Assembly: GCA_028826165.1 (NCBI GenBank)
Contig: JAPDFW010000083.1
Span: 186,001-250,000, forward strand
Source: Anaeramoeba ignava
Taxonomy: Eukaryota > Metamonada > Anaeramoebidae
Reading direction: 5' to 3'
Length of the DNA stretch: 64,000 nt
Position numbers and translations under genes: made by a program. Below, one piece after another: positions 43,232 through 54,351 of this stretch (within the stretch, counting starts at the first letter, position 1; each line of letters begins with the position of its first letter). The notes under the pieces are model-generated. The model did no database searches. It saw only the letters and a list, made by a program, of their open reading frames with translations, and had not been told where the DNA came from.

Positions 43232-46200
43232 TTATTTCTTTTTTAAATTCATAAAACCAAGATCTGGAATTGAAGAAAGAAATTGTTCTGAAATTTTATC
43301 AAATTTATTATCCAAAACATTTTCATTTGAATTTTCAACTTGATTTTGCTGATTAATAACTTTTTGGAAAAGATCTTGACTGAAAAGAAGAATTTGATTT
43401 AAATCGTTTTTATCAAAATTATAATTATTTGTAAGAGTGTTTTGATTCCATTTGATTTCATTAGTAAAACTTGATAAAATTTCAAGTTTTTTCTTTTTTT
43501 CTTGATTTTTGTTGAATATTTTTAAAATTTGATTTTGGATTAATGATAAATTTGTTTGTTGGTATAAATTTGTTTGGATTTGATAAATTTCTTTTGGGAT
43601 TTCATTTTCCTTTTCAATTTGATTTTGATTTTGATTTTCAAATTGATTTTGATTTTGATTTTGATTTTCATTTTCGAATTCATTTTGATTTTCAATTTCA
43701 TTTTTATTTTCAATTTCATTTTGATTTTCATTTTCGAATTGATTTTGTAAAGTTTCTTCATTTAAAGGTGGAAAATCATCAAAATTTTGTTGAAAACCTG
43801 AAAAGTCTTGGAATTCATTAAATTCAGAAAAATCTGGATTAAAATCATTTTCATTTTCATTTTCATTATATTCAGTAAATTTTATTGTAGAATCTTCAAA
43901 AGGTTTAAATGTTGTTTCAATTTGTTCATTTTCATTTTCATTTTGATTTTCTTGATTTTCATCAAAAAATGAAGTTTGAAATTGATCATTTTGATTTTCA
44001 TTTTCATTTTCATTTTGATTTTCATTTTGATTTTCAATTTGATTTTCATTTTGATTTTCAATTTGATTTTCAATTTGATTTTCAATTTGATTTTCAATTT
44101 GGGAATTTACTTGTTGAGTTTCAAATTCTTGATGACTAATTTGTTCAAAAGAGCTAAATTCTTCAAATTGCATATTTTCAGTGAAGTTTTGGAAATCATT
44201 AAATCCTGATTCATCTAAATTGAATTCTATTTGTTGCTGAGATTCGTCTGGTTCAACAGTATTTTGGTCTTGATGAATGGTATACTTTTGTTTATCATTT
44301 TCATTTTGTTCTATATTATATTCTTCAATACTTTCTTTTTGAATATTATCATTATCTTGTTGAATATTATCATTATTTTGTTGAATATTATTTTGTTGAA
44401 TATTATCACTATCATGTTCAATATTATCATGTTCAATATTATCTTTATCTTGTTGAATATTATCACTATCATGTTCAATATTATCATGTTCAATATTATC
44501 TTTATCTTGTTCAATATTATCATTATTTTGTTCAATATTATTTTGTTGGATATTATCTTTATCTTGTTGAATATTATCATTGTTTTGTTCAATATTATCT
44601 TGTTCAATATTATCATTATTTTGTTCAATATTATTTTGTTCAATATTATCTTGTTCAATATTATCTTTGTTTTGTTCAATATTATTTTGTTCAATATTAT
44701 CTTGTTCAATATTATCTTTATTTTGTTCAATATTATCTTGTTCAATATTATCATTATTTTGTTCAATATTATCATTATCTTGTTGAATATTATCTTGTTG
44801 AATATTATCTTGTTCAATATTATCTTGTTCAATATTATCTTTATCTTGTTGAATATTATCTTTATCTTGTTCAATATTATCTTTATCTTGTTGAATATTA
44901 TCTTTATTTTGTTCAATATTATCTTGTTGAATATTATCATTATCATGTTCAATATTATCTTGTTGAATATTATCTTGTTGAATATTATCTTTATCTTGTT
45001 CAATATTATCTTGTTGAATATTATCTTTTTCAATATTATCTTGTTCAATATTATAATGTTCAATATTATCTTTTTCAATATTATCTTGTTCAATATTATC
45101 TTGTTGAATATTATCTTTATTTTGTTCAATATTATCTTGTTCAATATTATCTTTATTTTGTTCAATATTATCTTTATCTTGTTCAATATTATCATGTTCA
45201 ATATTATCATGTTCAATATTATCTTTATTTTGTTCAATATTATCATGTTCAATATTATCTTTATCTTGTTGAATATTATCTTTATCTTGTTCAATATTAT
45301 CTTTATTTTGTTCAATATTATCTTGTTGAATATTATCTTTATCATGTTCAATATTATCTTTATCTTGTTCAATATTATCTTTGTTTTGTTCAATATTATC
45401 TTGTTGAATATTATCATTATTTTGTTCAATTTTATCTTGTTGAATATTATCATTTTCAATATTATTTTGTTCAATATTATCATTATTTTGTTGAATATTA
45501 TTTTTATCTTGTTGAATATTATCTTTATCTTGTTCAATATTATCATTATCTTGTTGAATATTATCTTTATTTTGTTCAATATTATCTTGTTGAATATTAT
45601 CTTTATTTTGTTCAATATTATCTTTATCAATATTATCTTTATCATTTTGTTGAATATTATCTTGTTGAATATTATCTTGTTGGATATTATCTTGTTCAAT
45701 ATTATCTTTATCTTGTTCAATATTATCTTGTTGAATATTGTCTTGTTCGATATTACCTTTATCTTGTTGAATATTATCTTTATTTTGTTCAATATTATCA
45801 TGTTCAATATTATTTTTATTTTGTTGAATATTATTTTTATTTTGTTCAATATTATCTTTTTCTTGATTGTTTTCTGTTTTATCTTGTTCTTGTTCAATAT
45901 TATCTTTATCTTGTTGAATATTATCTTTGTTTTGTTCAATATTATCTTTATCTTGTTCAATATTATCTTTATTTTGTTCAATATTATCTTGTCCAATATT
46001 ATCTTGTTCAATATTATCTTGTTCAATATTATCTTTTTCTTGATTGTTTTCTGTTTTATCTTGTTCTTGTTCAATATTATCATTTTCAATATTATTTTGT
46101 TGAATATTATCTTGTTCAATATTATCTTTTTCAATATTATTTTGTTGAATATTATCTTTATCTTGTTGAATATTATCTTTATCTTGTTCAATATTATCTT

Positions 46201-47845
46201 TATCTTGTTCAATATTATCTTTATTTTGTTCAATATTATCTTGTTGAATATTATCATTATTTTGTTCAATATTATCTTGTTCAATATTATCTTTGCCTTG
46301 TTCGATATTATCTTTTTCAATATTATTTTGTTGAATATTATCTTTATCTTGTTGAATATTATCTTTATCTTGTTCAATATTATCTTTATCTTGTTCAATA
46401 TTATCTTTATTTTGTTCAATATTATCTTGTTGAATATTATCATTATTTTGTTCAATATTATCTTGTTCAATATTATCTTTATCTTTTTCAATATTATCAT
46501 GTCCAATATTATCTTGTCCAATATTATCTTGTTGAATATTATCTTGTTCAATATTATCTTGTTCAATATTATCTTGTTGAATATTATCTTGTTCAATATT
46601 ATCTTGTTGAATATTATCTTTATCTTTTTCAATATTATTTTGTTCAATATTATCATTTTCAATATTATCTTTATCATGTCCAATATTATTTTGTTCAATA
46701 TTATCTTGTTCAATATTATTTTGTTCAATATTATCTTTATCTTGTTGAATATTATCATTTTCAATATTATCTTTATTTTGTTCAATATTATCTTGTTCAA
46801 TATTATCTTTGCCTTGTTCAATATTATCTTTTTCAATATTATTTTGTTGAATATTATCATTATCTTGTTGAATATTGTCTTGTTCGATATTATCTTTATC
46901 TTGTTGAATATTATCTTTATTTTGTTCAATATTATCATTTTCAATATTATCTTTATCATGTCCAATATTATTTTGTTCAATATTATCTTGTTCAATATTA
47001 TCTTTATTTTGTTCAATATTATCTTGTTCAATATTATCTTGTTGAATATTATCTTTATCTTGTTCAATATTATCTTTATCTTTTTCAATATTATCTTTAT
47101 CTTGTTGAATATTATCTTTATTTTGTTCAATATTATCTTGTTCAATATTATCTTGTTCAATATTATCTTTATCTTGTTGAATATTATCATGTCCAATATT
47201 ATCTTTATCTTGTTGAATATTATCTTGTTGAATATTATCTTTATCTTGTTGAATATTATCTTTATCTTGTTCAATATTATCTTTATCTTGTTCAATATTA
47301 TCTTTATTTTGTTCAATATTATCTTGTTGAATATTATCATTATTTTGTTCAATATTATCTTGTTCAATATTATCTTTATCTTTTTCAATATTATCATGTC
47401 CAATATTATCTTGTCCAATATTATCTTGTTCAATATTATCATGTTCAATATTATCTTTATCTTGTTCAATATTATCTTGTTCAATATTATCATTATCATG
47501 TTCAATATTATTTTGTTCAATATTATCTTTATCTTGTTGAATATTATCTTTATCTTGTTCAATATTATCTTTATCTTGTTCGATATTATCTTTATCATGT
47601 CCAATATTATTTTGTTCAATATTATCTTGTTCAATATTATTTTGTTCAATATTATCTTTATCTTGTTGAATATTATCATTTTCAATATTATCTTGTTCAA
47701 TATTATCTTTGTCTTGTTGAATATTATCTTTATCTTGTTCAATATTATCTTTATCTTGTTCAATATTATCTTGTTGAATATTATCTTTATCTTGATTGTT
47801 TTCTGTTTTATCTTGTTCTTGTTGTTGCTCAAAATTTTGATTCAT
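43232..47845 (-). CDS. Giant DNIEQ-repeat protein with FxDF-type motifs at the C-terminal end
   Basis: A single open frame of 1,537 residues. Residues ~15-1170 are a run of five-residue units (D-N-I-E-Q, with variants N/H/G at several places) alternating with optional dipeptides DK, NK or ND, about 3.4 kb in all. It is strongly acidic, without cysteine or aromatic residues. The C-terminal ~370 residues are different: Phe-rich short linear motifs FNDFQNF, EEFSSF, FNEFQDFSGFQ and NFDDFPPL sit in N/Q/E-rich sequence, followed by an ordered helical segment (~1400-1537) ending FLSSIPDLGFMNL. FxDF and FxxF motifs bind clathrin adaptor ear domains (as in aftiphilin and synergin), so an endocytic or trafficking adaptor is a reasonable guess. 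The family is not recognised. Two further frames over the repeat are open only because of its short period. Confidence 0.7.
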   Translation of the reverse strand: MNQNFEQQQEQDKTENNQDKDNIQQDNIEQDKDNIEQDKDNIQQDKDNIEQDNIENDNIQQDKDNIEQNNIEQDNIEQNNIGHDKDNIEQDKDNIEQDKDNIQQDKDNIEQNNIEHDNDNIEQDNIEQDKDNIEHDNIEQDNIGQDNIGHDNIEKDKDNIEQDNIEQNNDNIQQDNIEQNKDNIEQDKDNIEQDKDNIQQDKDNIQQDNIQQDKDNIGHDNIQQDKDNIEQDNIEQDNIEQNKDNIQQDKDNIEKDKDNIEQDKDNIQQDNIEQDNIEQNKDNIEQDNIEQNNIGHDKDNIENDNIEQNKDNIQQDKDNIEQDNIQQDNDNIQQNNIEKDNIEQGKDNIEQDNIEQNKDNIENDNIQQDKDNIEQNNIEQDNIEQNNIGHDKDNIENDNIEQNNIEKDKDNIQQDNIEQDNIQQDNIEQDNIEQDNIQQDNIGQDNIGHDNIEKDKDNIEQDNIEQNNDNIQQDNIEQNKDNIEQDKDNIEQDKDNIQQDKDNIQQNNIEKDNIEQGKDNIEQDNIEQNNDNIQQDNIEQNKDNIEQDKDNIEQDKDNIQQDKDNIQQNNIEKDNIEQDNIQQNNIENDNIEQEQDKTENNQEKDNIEQDNIEQDNIGQDNIEQNKDNIEQDKDNIEQNKDNIQQDKDNIEQEQDKTENNQEKDNIEQNKNNIQQNKNNIEHDNIEQNKDNIQQDKGNIEQDNIQQDNIEQDKDNIEQDNIQQDNIQQDNIQQNDKDNIDKDNIEQNKDNIQQDNIEQNKDNIQQDNDNIEQDKDNIQQDKNNIQQNNDNIEQNNIENDNIQQDKIEQNNDNIQQDNIEQNKDNIEQDKDNIEHDKDNIQQDNIEQNKDNIEQDKDNIQQDKDNIEHDNIEQNKDNIEHDNIEHDNIEQDKDNIEQNKDNIEQDNIEQNKDNIQQDNIEQDNIEKDNIEHYNIEQDNIEKDNIQQDNIEQDKDNIQQDNIQQDNIEHDNDNIQQDNIEQNKDNIQQDKDNIEQDKDNIQQDKDNIEQDNIEQDNIQQDNIQQDNDNIEQNNDNIEQDNIEQNKDNIEQDNIEQNNIEQNKDNIEQDNIEQNNIEQNNDNIEQDNIEQNNDNIQQDKDNIQQNNIEQNNDNIEQDKDNIEHDNIEHDSDNIQQDKDNIEHDNIEHDSDNIQQNNIQQNNDNIQQDNDNIQKESIEEYNIEQNENDKQKYTIHQDQNTVEPDESQQQIEFNLDESGFNDFQNFTENMQFEEFSSFEQISHQEFETQQVNSQIENQIENQIENQIENQNENQIENQNENQNENENENQNDQFQTSFFDENQENQNENENEQIETTFKPFEDSTIKFTEYNENENENDFNPDFSEFNEFQDFSGFQQNFDDFPPLNEETLQNQFENENQNEIENKNEIENQNEFENENQNQNQNQFENQNQNQIEKENEIPKEIYQIQTNLYQQTNLSLIQNQILKIFNKNQEKKKKLEILSSFTNEIKWNQNTLTNNYNFDKNDLNQILLFSQDLFQKVINQQNQVENSNENVLDNKFDKISEQFLSSIPDLGFMNLKKK

Positions 47846-48151
47846 TTTTATTTTAAATTAATTTAATTAAAAAAAATGAAAAAAAAAAAGGAGAAAAATA
47901 AAAAATAAATAAAAAATAAAAAATAAAAATAAAAAAAGAAGAAAAAATAAAAACGTTAAAAAAGAAAAATTAAAATTTAAATTAAATTTAAATTAGATTT
48001 TATTTTAATTTTAAATTAGATTTTGGATTTGGAATTAAAAAAAAAAGAAAAAAAAAAAAAAAAAAATTTTCAAAACAAAAACAACAAAAATCATTTTTTT
48101 TCTTTTTTTAAAAAAAAAAAACAAATTTAAAAATTATTTTAATTTTTAATA
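47846..48151. promoter_or_regulatory. Divergent intergenic region, A/T homopolymer-rich
   Basis: 306 bp between the DNIEQ gene and the DUF5765-like gene, composed of AAAAATAAA runs, a TTAAATTAGATTTT patch and poly(A) blocks. A sense-oriented TTTTTTCATTTTTT lies about 30 bp before the DNIEQ start and AATCATTTTTTTTC about 50 bp before the DUF5765 start. Confidence 0.4.
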
Positions 48152-50779
48152 ATGTGTTTCAACCAACCAACATCTTTAGTTTTCACAATTTTAGGTATAA
48201 TAACATCAATATTTCTACGAAAAGCAAAATTTCTGCAAAAAGATAGAAGAATTTGGAGAATTTACGTTGGACTTGATTATTTTACAGCAATGGAATTACT
48301 TCAATTTTTTCAGTATTTTTGGATTGAAGAACCAGATCGTTTTATGAATAAATTTCTGACATGGATAGCCATTTTACACATTTCATTCCAACCTTTTTTC
48401 TCGAATTTAATGGCGAGTTATGACATTAAGAAAAGTCTCCAAAAATCATTTGATGTTTTTGTTATGCCTTTAAGTATGGTAACTGGGATTTTCTTAAGTT
48501 CTCGGATGTTAATTTTCCCAGAACATATGTGCAATTCCAAAATGGATCCGTTATGCGGAAATACAACACAGACAACAATGGGTGTTGTGCATTTGAAGTG
48601 GGTCTGTAGACTTCGCGCTCCTAATTATTTCACGCCAAGTGCTTTTGCTCATTTCTTTTTTATGTTTATATCCCCCTTTCTTTCCGGCAATGCTCTTTCT
48701 GCCATTTTGCTTTTTATTACCGGTCCAACTTTCGGTTATTTGCTTTCACGAAATAAGGATGAGTGGGCTTCCATTTGGTGCTTCTATTCTATTGGTCAGT
48801 CTATTTGTGGCATCTTGTTGTCTTTGTATGGCTATTCTCGAAGAAAAACTAAATTTTATTTGGATTCAAAAATTGCTCAATTGAACGAATTTCAAGAACA
48901 GAAACAAATTGATGAAAAGTCAAAAGGAAAACCAAAAGGAAAACCAAAAGGAAAACCAAAAGGAAAACCAAAAGGAAATCAACAAAGGAAAGCAAAACGA
49001 AATCAAAGAAAAAAGAAAAAACAGACCGTTGAAAAAAAGAAAACAAAACTTGTTGTTAAGCAAACTGATGAAAAATTAAAACCAAAAGAAATTGATGAAA
49101 AATCAAAAGAAACAAAAGATAAACAATCAAAAGAAACAAAAGATGAAAAACCAAAAGAAATTAAGGATAAACAATCAAAAGAAACAAAAACAAAAACAAA
49201 AGATGAACAACCAAAAGAAATAAAAGATGAACAAACAAAAGATGAACAAACAAAAGAAATAAAAGATGAACAATCAAAAGAAACAAAAGATAAACAACCA
49301 AAAGAAACAGAAATAAAATCAAAAGAAACAAAAGATAAACAACCAAAAGAAACAAAAGATGAACAACCAAAAGAAACAAAAGATAAACAATCAAAAGAAA
49401 TAAAAGATGAACAAACAAAAGAAACAAAAGATAAACAATCAAAAGAAACAGAAACAAAAGATGAACAAACAAAAGAAATAAAAGATGAACAATCAAAAGA
49501 AATAAAAGATGAACAATCAAAAGAAATAAAAGATCAACAATCAAAAGAAACAGAAATAAAAGATGAACAAACAAAAGAAATAAAAGATGAACAATCAAAA
49601 GAAATAAAAGATCAACAATCAAAAGAAACAGAAATAAAATCAAAAGAAATAAAAGATGAACAAACAAAAGAAATAAAAGATGAAAAATCAAAAGAAACAA
49701 AAGATGAACAATCAAAAGAAATAAAAGATGAACAATCAAAAGAAACAGAAATAAAATCAAAAGAAACAAAAGATGAACAAACAAAAGAAATAAAAGATGA
49801 ACAATCAAAAGAAACAGAAATAAAATCAAAAGAAACAGAAATAAAAGATGAACAACCAAAAGAAATTAAGGATAAACAATCAAAAGAAACAGAAACAAAA
49901 GATGAACAAACAAAAGAAATAAAAGATGAACAAACAAAAGAAATAAAAGATGAACAATCAAAAGAAACAAAAGATAAACAACCAAAAGAAACAGAAATAA
50001 AATCAAAAGAAACAAAAGATGAACAACCAAAAGAAACAAAAGATGAACAAACAAAAGAAACAGAAATAAAATCAAAAGAAACAGAAATAAAATCAAAAGA
50101 AACAAAAGATGAACAAACAAAAGAAACAAAAGATGAACAACCAAAAGAAACAAAAGATAAACAATCAAAAGAAATAAAAGATGAACAATCAAAAGAAACA
50201 GAAATAAAATCAAAAGAAACAAAAGATGAACAAACAAAAGAAACAAAAGATGAACAAACAAAAGAAACAGAAATAAAATCAAAAGAAACAGAAATAAAAT
50301 CAAAAGAAACAAAAGATAAACAACCAAAAGAAATAAAAGATAAACAATCAAAAGAAACAGAAATAAAATCAAAAGAAATAAAAGATGAACAACCAAAAGA
50401 AACAAAAGATGAACAACCAAAAGAAACAAAAACAAAAGATAAACAATCAAAAGAAATAAAAGATGAACAATCAAAAGAAACAGAAATAAAATCAAAAGAA
50501 ACAGAAATAAAAGATGAACAAACAAAAGAAACAGAAATAAAATCAAAAGAAACAAAAGATAAACAAACAAAAGAAACAAAAGATGAACAAACAAAAGAAA
50601 CAGAAATAAAATCAAAAGAAACAAAAACAAAAGATGAACAAACAAAAGAAACAAAAGATGAACAAACAAAAGAAACAGAAACAAAAGATGAAAAAACAAA
50701 AGAAACAAAAGATGAAGAAATCAAAAAAAGAAAAAAAGATAAAAACAAAACAAAAGAAAACAAAAGAAACAAAAGATGA
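48152..50779 (+). CDS. DUF5765-like multi-pass membrane domain with long Lys/Glu-rich extension
   Basis: Residues 1-230 form a six- or seven-span membrane domain of the DUF5765 type: start MCFNQPTSLVFTILG, then FTAMELLQFFQYFWIEEP, LHISFQPFF, a cysteine-bearing loop (HMCNSK, MDPLCGNTT), WVCRLRAPNYF, ITGPTFGYLL and EWASIWCFYSIGQS. These match the MCWS-start, AMEALQ, LHIAFQPF, LAGP and WCLFSIG blocks of bacterial and algal relatives; the function is unknown. This part has fewer repeats and more G+C than what follows. From residue ~250 the chain is Lys/Gly/Pro (KGKPKGKP) and then KETKDEQ-type repeats. The frame stops at 50779 in a messy A-run stretch (50,710-50,790), but the same repeat continues, so the stop is probably an indel artefact and the gene likely extends into the FN3/GAR region. 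Confidence 0.65.
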   Translation: MCFNQPTSLVFTILGIITSIFLRKAKFLQKDRRIWRIYVGLDYFTAMELLQFFQYFWIEEPDRFMNKFLTWIAILHISFQPFFSNLMASYDIKKSLQKSFDVFVMPLSMVTGIFLSSRMLIFPEHMCNSKMDPLCGNTTQTTMGVVHLKWVCRLRAPNYFTPSAFAHFFFMFISPFLSGNALSAILLFITGPTFGYLLSRNKDEWASIWCFYSIGQSICGILLSLYGYSRRKTKFYLDSKIAQLNEFQEQKQIDEKSKGKPKGKPKGKPKGKPKGNQQRKAKRNQRKKKKQTVEKKKTKLVVKQTDEKLKPKEIDEKSKETKDKQSKETKDEKPKEIKDKQSKETKTKTKDEQPKEIKDEQTKDEQTKEIKDEQSKETKDKQPKETEIKSKETKDKQPKETKDEQPKETKDKQSKEIKDEQTKETKDKQSKETETKDEQTKEIKDEQSKEIKDEQSKEIKDQQSKETEIKDEQTKEIKDEQSKEIKDQQSKETEIKSKEIKDEQTKEIKDEKSKETKDEQSKEIKDEQSKETEIKSKETKDEQTKEIKDEQSKETEIKSKETEIKDEQPKEIKDKQSKETETKDEQTKEIKDEQTKEIKDEQSKETKDKQPKETEIKSKETKDEQPKETKDEQTKETEIKSKETEIKSKETKDEQTKETKDEQPKETKDKQSKEIKDEQSKETEIKSKETKDEQTKETKDEQTKETEIKSKETEIKSKETKDKQPKEIKDKQSKETEIKSKEIKDEQPKETKDEQPKETKTKDKQSKEIKDEQSKETEIKSKETEIKDEQTKETEIKSKETKDKQTKETKDEQTKETEIKSKETKTKDEQTKETKDEQTKETETKDEKTKETKDEEIKKRKKDKNKTKENKRNKR

Positions 50780-53700
50780 ACAACAAAAAAAACAGAAATA
50801 AAAGATGAACAAACAAAAGAAACAGAAATAAAATCAAAAGAAATAAAATCAAAAGAAACAAAAGATAAACAAACAAAAGAAACAAAAGATGAACAACCAA
50901 AAGAAACAGAAATAAAATCAAAAGAAACAAAAGATGAACAAACAAAAGAAACAAAAGATGAACAAACCAAAAGAAACAAAAGATAAACAACCAAAAGAAA
51001 CAAAAGATGAAAAAACAAAAGAAACAAAAGATAAACAACCAAAAGAAACAAAAGATGAACAAACAAAAGAAACAAAAGATAAACAACCAAAAGAAACAGA
51101 AATAAAATCAAAAGAAACAAAAGATAAACAAACAAAAGAAACAAAAGAAATAAACAAAAAAAAAAAACAAAAGATGAACAAACAAAAGAAACAAAAGATG
51201 AACAAACAAAAGATGAACAAACAAAAGAAACAGAAATAAAATCAAAAGAAACAAAAGATAAACAAACAAAAGAAACAAAAGATAAACAAACAAAAGAAAC
51301 AAAAGATGAAAAATCAAAAGAAACAAAAGATGAACAATCAAAAGAAACAAAAGATGAACAACCAAAAGAAACAAAAACAAAAGATGAACAACCAAAAGAA
51401 ACAAAAGATGAACAAACAAAAGAAACAGAAATAAAATCAAAAGAAACAGAAACAAAAGATAAACAAACAAAAGAAACAAAAGATGAACAACCAAAAGAAA
51501 TAAAAGATAAACAATCAAAAGAAACAAAAACAAAAGATGAACAAACAAAAGAAACAGAAATAAAATCAAAAGAAACAAAAGATAAACAAACAAAAGAAAC
51601 AAAAGATGAACAACCAAAAGAAATAAAATCAAAAGAAACAAAAGATAAACAATCAAAAGAAACAAAAGATAAACAACCAAAAGAAACAAAAGAAATAAAA
51701 GATGAAAAATCAAAAGAAACAGAAATAAAATCAAAAGAAACAAAAGATGAACAAACAAAAGAAACAAAAGATAAACAAACAAAAGAAACAGAAATAAAAT
51801 CAAAAGAAATAAAAGATGAACAAACAAAAGAAATAAAAGATGAAAAATCAAAAGAAACAAAAGATGAACAAACAAAAGAAAAAAAGGATGAACAACCAAA
51901 AGAAACAAAAGATGAACAAACAAAAGAAACAGAAATAAAATCAAAAGAAACAGAAATAAAATCAAAAGAAACAAAAGATGAACAAACAAAAGAAACAAAA
52001 GATCAACAATCAAAAGAAACAGAAATAAAATCAAAAGAAATAGAAATAAAATCAAAAGAAACAAAAGATGAACAAACAAAAGAAACAAAAGATGAACAAA
52101 CAAAAGAAACAGAAACAAAAAAAAAAAAAAAACAGAAATAAAAACAAAAGAAACAAAAGATGAACAAACAAAAGAAACAAAAGATGAACAACCAAAAGAA
52201 ACAAAAGATGAACAAACAAAAGAAACAGAAATAAAATCAAAAGAAACAGAAATAAAATCAAAAGAAACAAAAGATGAACAAACAAAAGAAATAAAAGATG
52301 AAACAAAAAAAAAAAAATAAACAAAAAAAAAAAAAAAAAACAAAAAAGAAACAGAAATAAAATCAAAAGAAACAAAAGATGAACAAACAAAAGAAACAAA
52401 AGATGAACAAACAAAAGAAATAAAAGATGAACAACCAAAAGAAACAAAAGATAAACAACCAAAAGAAACAAAAGATAAACAACCAAAAGAAACAAAAGAT
52501 AAACAAACAAAAGAAACAGAAATAAAATCAAAAGAAACAGAAATAAAATCAAAAGAAACAAAAGATGAACAAACAAAAGAAACAAAAGATGAACAACCAA
52601 AAGAAATAAAAGATGAACAAACAAAAGAAACAGAAATAAAATCAAAAGAAACAAAAAACAAAAGATGAAACAAACAAAAAACAAAAAGAAACAAAAAGAT
52701 GAACAAACAAAAGAAATTAAGGATAAACAATCAAAAGAAATAAAAGATGAACAATCAAAAGAAATAAAAGATGAACAACCAAAAGAAATAAAAGATGAAC
52801 AAACAAAAGAAACAGAAATAAAATCAAAAGAAACAGAAATAAAATCAAAAGAAACAAAAGATGAACAACCAAAAGAAACAAAAGATGAACAAACAAAAGA
52901 AACAGAAATAAAATCAAAAGAAACAGAAATAAAATCAAAAGAAACAAAAGATGAACAAACAAAAGAAACAAAAGATGAACAAACCAAAAGAAACAGAAAT
53001 AAAATCAAAAGAAACAGAAATAAAATCAAAAGAAACAAAAGATGAACAAACCAAAAGAAACAAAAGATGAACAATCAAAAGAAACAGAAATAAAATCAAA
53101 AGAAACAAAAGATGAAAAACCAAAAGAAACAAAAGATCAACAAACAAAAGAAACAAAAGATAAACAATCAAAAGAAACAAAAGATGAAAAACCAAAAGAA
53201 ACAAAAAAAAAAAGATAAACAAACAAAAAAAAAAAGATAAACAAACAAAAGAAACAAAAGATGAAAAATCAAAAGAAACAAAAGATGAACAACCAAAAGA
53301 AACAAAAGATAAACAACCAAAAGAAACAGAAATAAAATCAAAAGAAACAAAAAAAAAAAAAAGAAAAACAAAAAGAAACAAAAGATGAACAACCAAAAGA
53401 AACAAAAGATAAACAACCAAAAGAAACAGAAATAAAATCAAAAGAAACAAAAGATAAACAACCAAAAGAAATAAAAGATGAACAACCAAAAGAAATAAAA
53501 GATAAACAATCAAAAGAAACAAAAGATCAACAATCAAAAGAAATAAAATCAAAAGAAACAAAAGATGAACAATCAAAAGAAACAAAAGATGAAAAACCAA
53601 AAGAAACAAAAGATCAACAAACAAAAGAAACAAAAGATAAACAAACAAAAGAAACAAAAGATGAACAACCAAAAGAAATAAAAGATAAACAATCAAAAGA

Positions 53701-54345
53701 AACAAAAGATCAACAAACAAAAGAAACAAAAGATAAACAAACAAAAGAAACAAAAGATGAACAATCAAAAGAAACAAAAGATAAACAACCAAAAGAAATA
53801 AAAGATGAACAATCAAAAGAAATAAAAGATGAACAAACAAAAAAAACAAAAGATAAACAATCAAAAGAAATAAAAGATGAACAATCAAAAGAAATAAAAT
53901 CAAAAGAAACAAAAGAAATAAAAGATGAACAAACAAAAGAAATTAAGGATAAACAACCAAAAGAAACAAAAGATGAACAACCAAAAGAAACAAAAACAAA
54001 AGATGAACAAACAAAAGAAATAAAAGATGAACAACCAAAAGAAATAAAAGATGAACAAACAAAAGAAACAGAAACAAAAGATGAACAACCAAAAGAAACA
54101 AAAACAAAAGATGAACAACCAAAAGAAATAAAAGATAAACAAACAAAAGAAACAAAAGATAAACAACCAAAAGAAACAGAAATAAAATCAAAAGAAACAG
54201 AAATAAAAGATAAACAACCAAAAGAAATAAAAGATGAACAACCAAAAGAAACAAAAGATGAACAACCAAAAGAAACAAAAGATAAACAACCAAAAGAAAC
54301 AAAAGATGAAAAATTAAAATTAAAAGAAAAAGAAAATAAAGAGGC
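49050..54345 (+). repeat. 5.3-kb coding-type repeat encoding KETKDEQ/KETEIKS units
   Basis: The unit is AAAGAAACAAAAGATGAACAA (21 bp, about KETKDEQ) or AAAGAAACAGAAATAAAATC (KETEIKS), mixed without higher order, in plus-strand sense. The reading frame changes several times, each time at an expanded A run (for example near 50,740, 51,160, 52,120, 52,310, 52,660, 53,210 and 53,360). Antisense ORFs over this stretch (Leu/Phe-rich) are by-products. Expected protein: a highly charged, extended or helical linker. Confidence 0.8.
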
Positions 54346-54351
54346 AAATGA

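Noticed and set aside
44231-47866. Plus-strand ORF of 1,211 codons and a second minus frame (44311-47832) over the DNIEQ repeat
   Set aside because: Both are open only because a 15/21-nt repeat lacks stops in several frames. Their products are monotone Ile/Leu/Asn or Ile/Lys chains without start context. The DNIEQ frame alone continues into a complex C-terminal domain.
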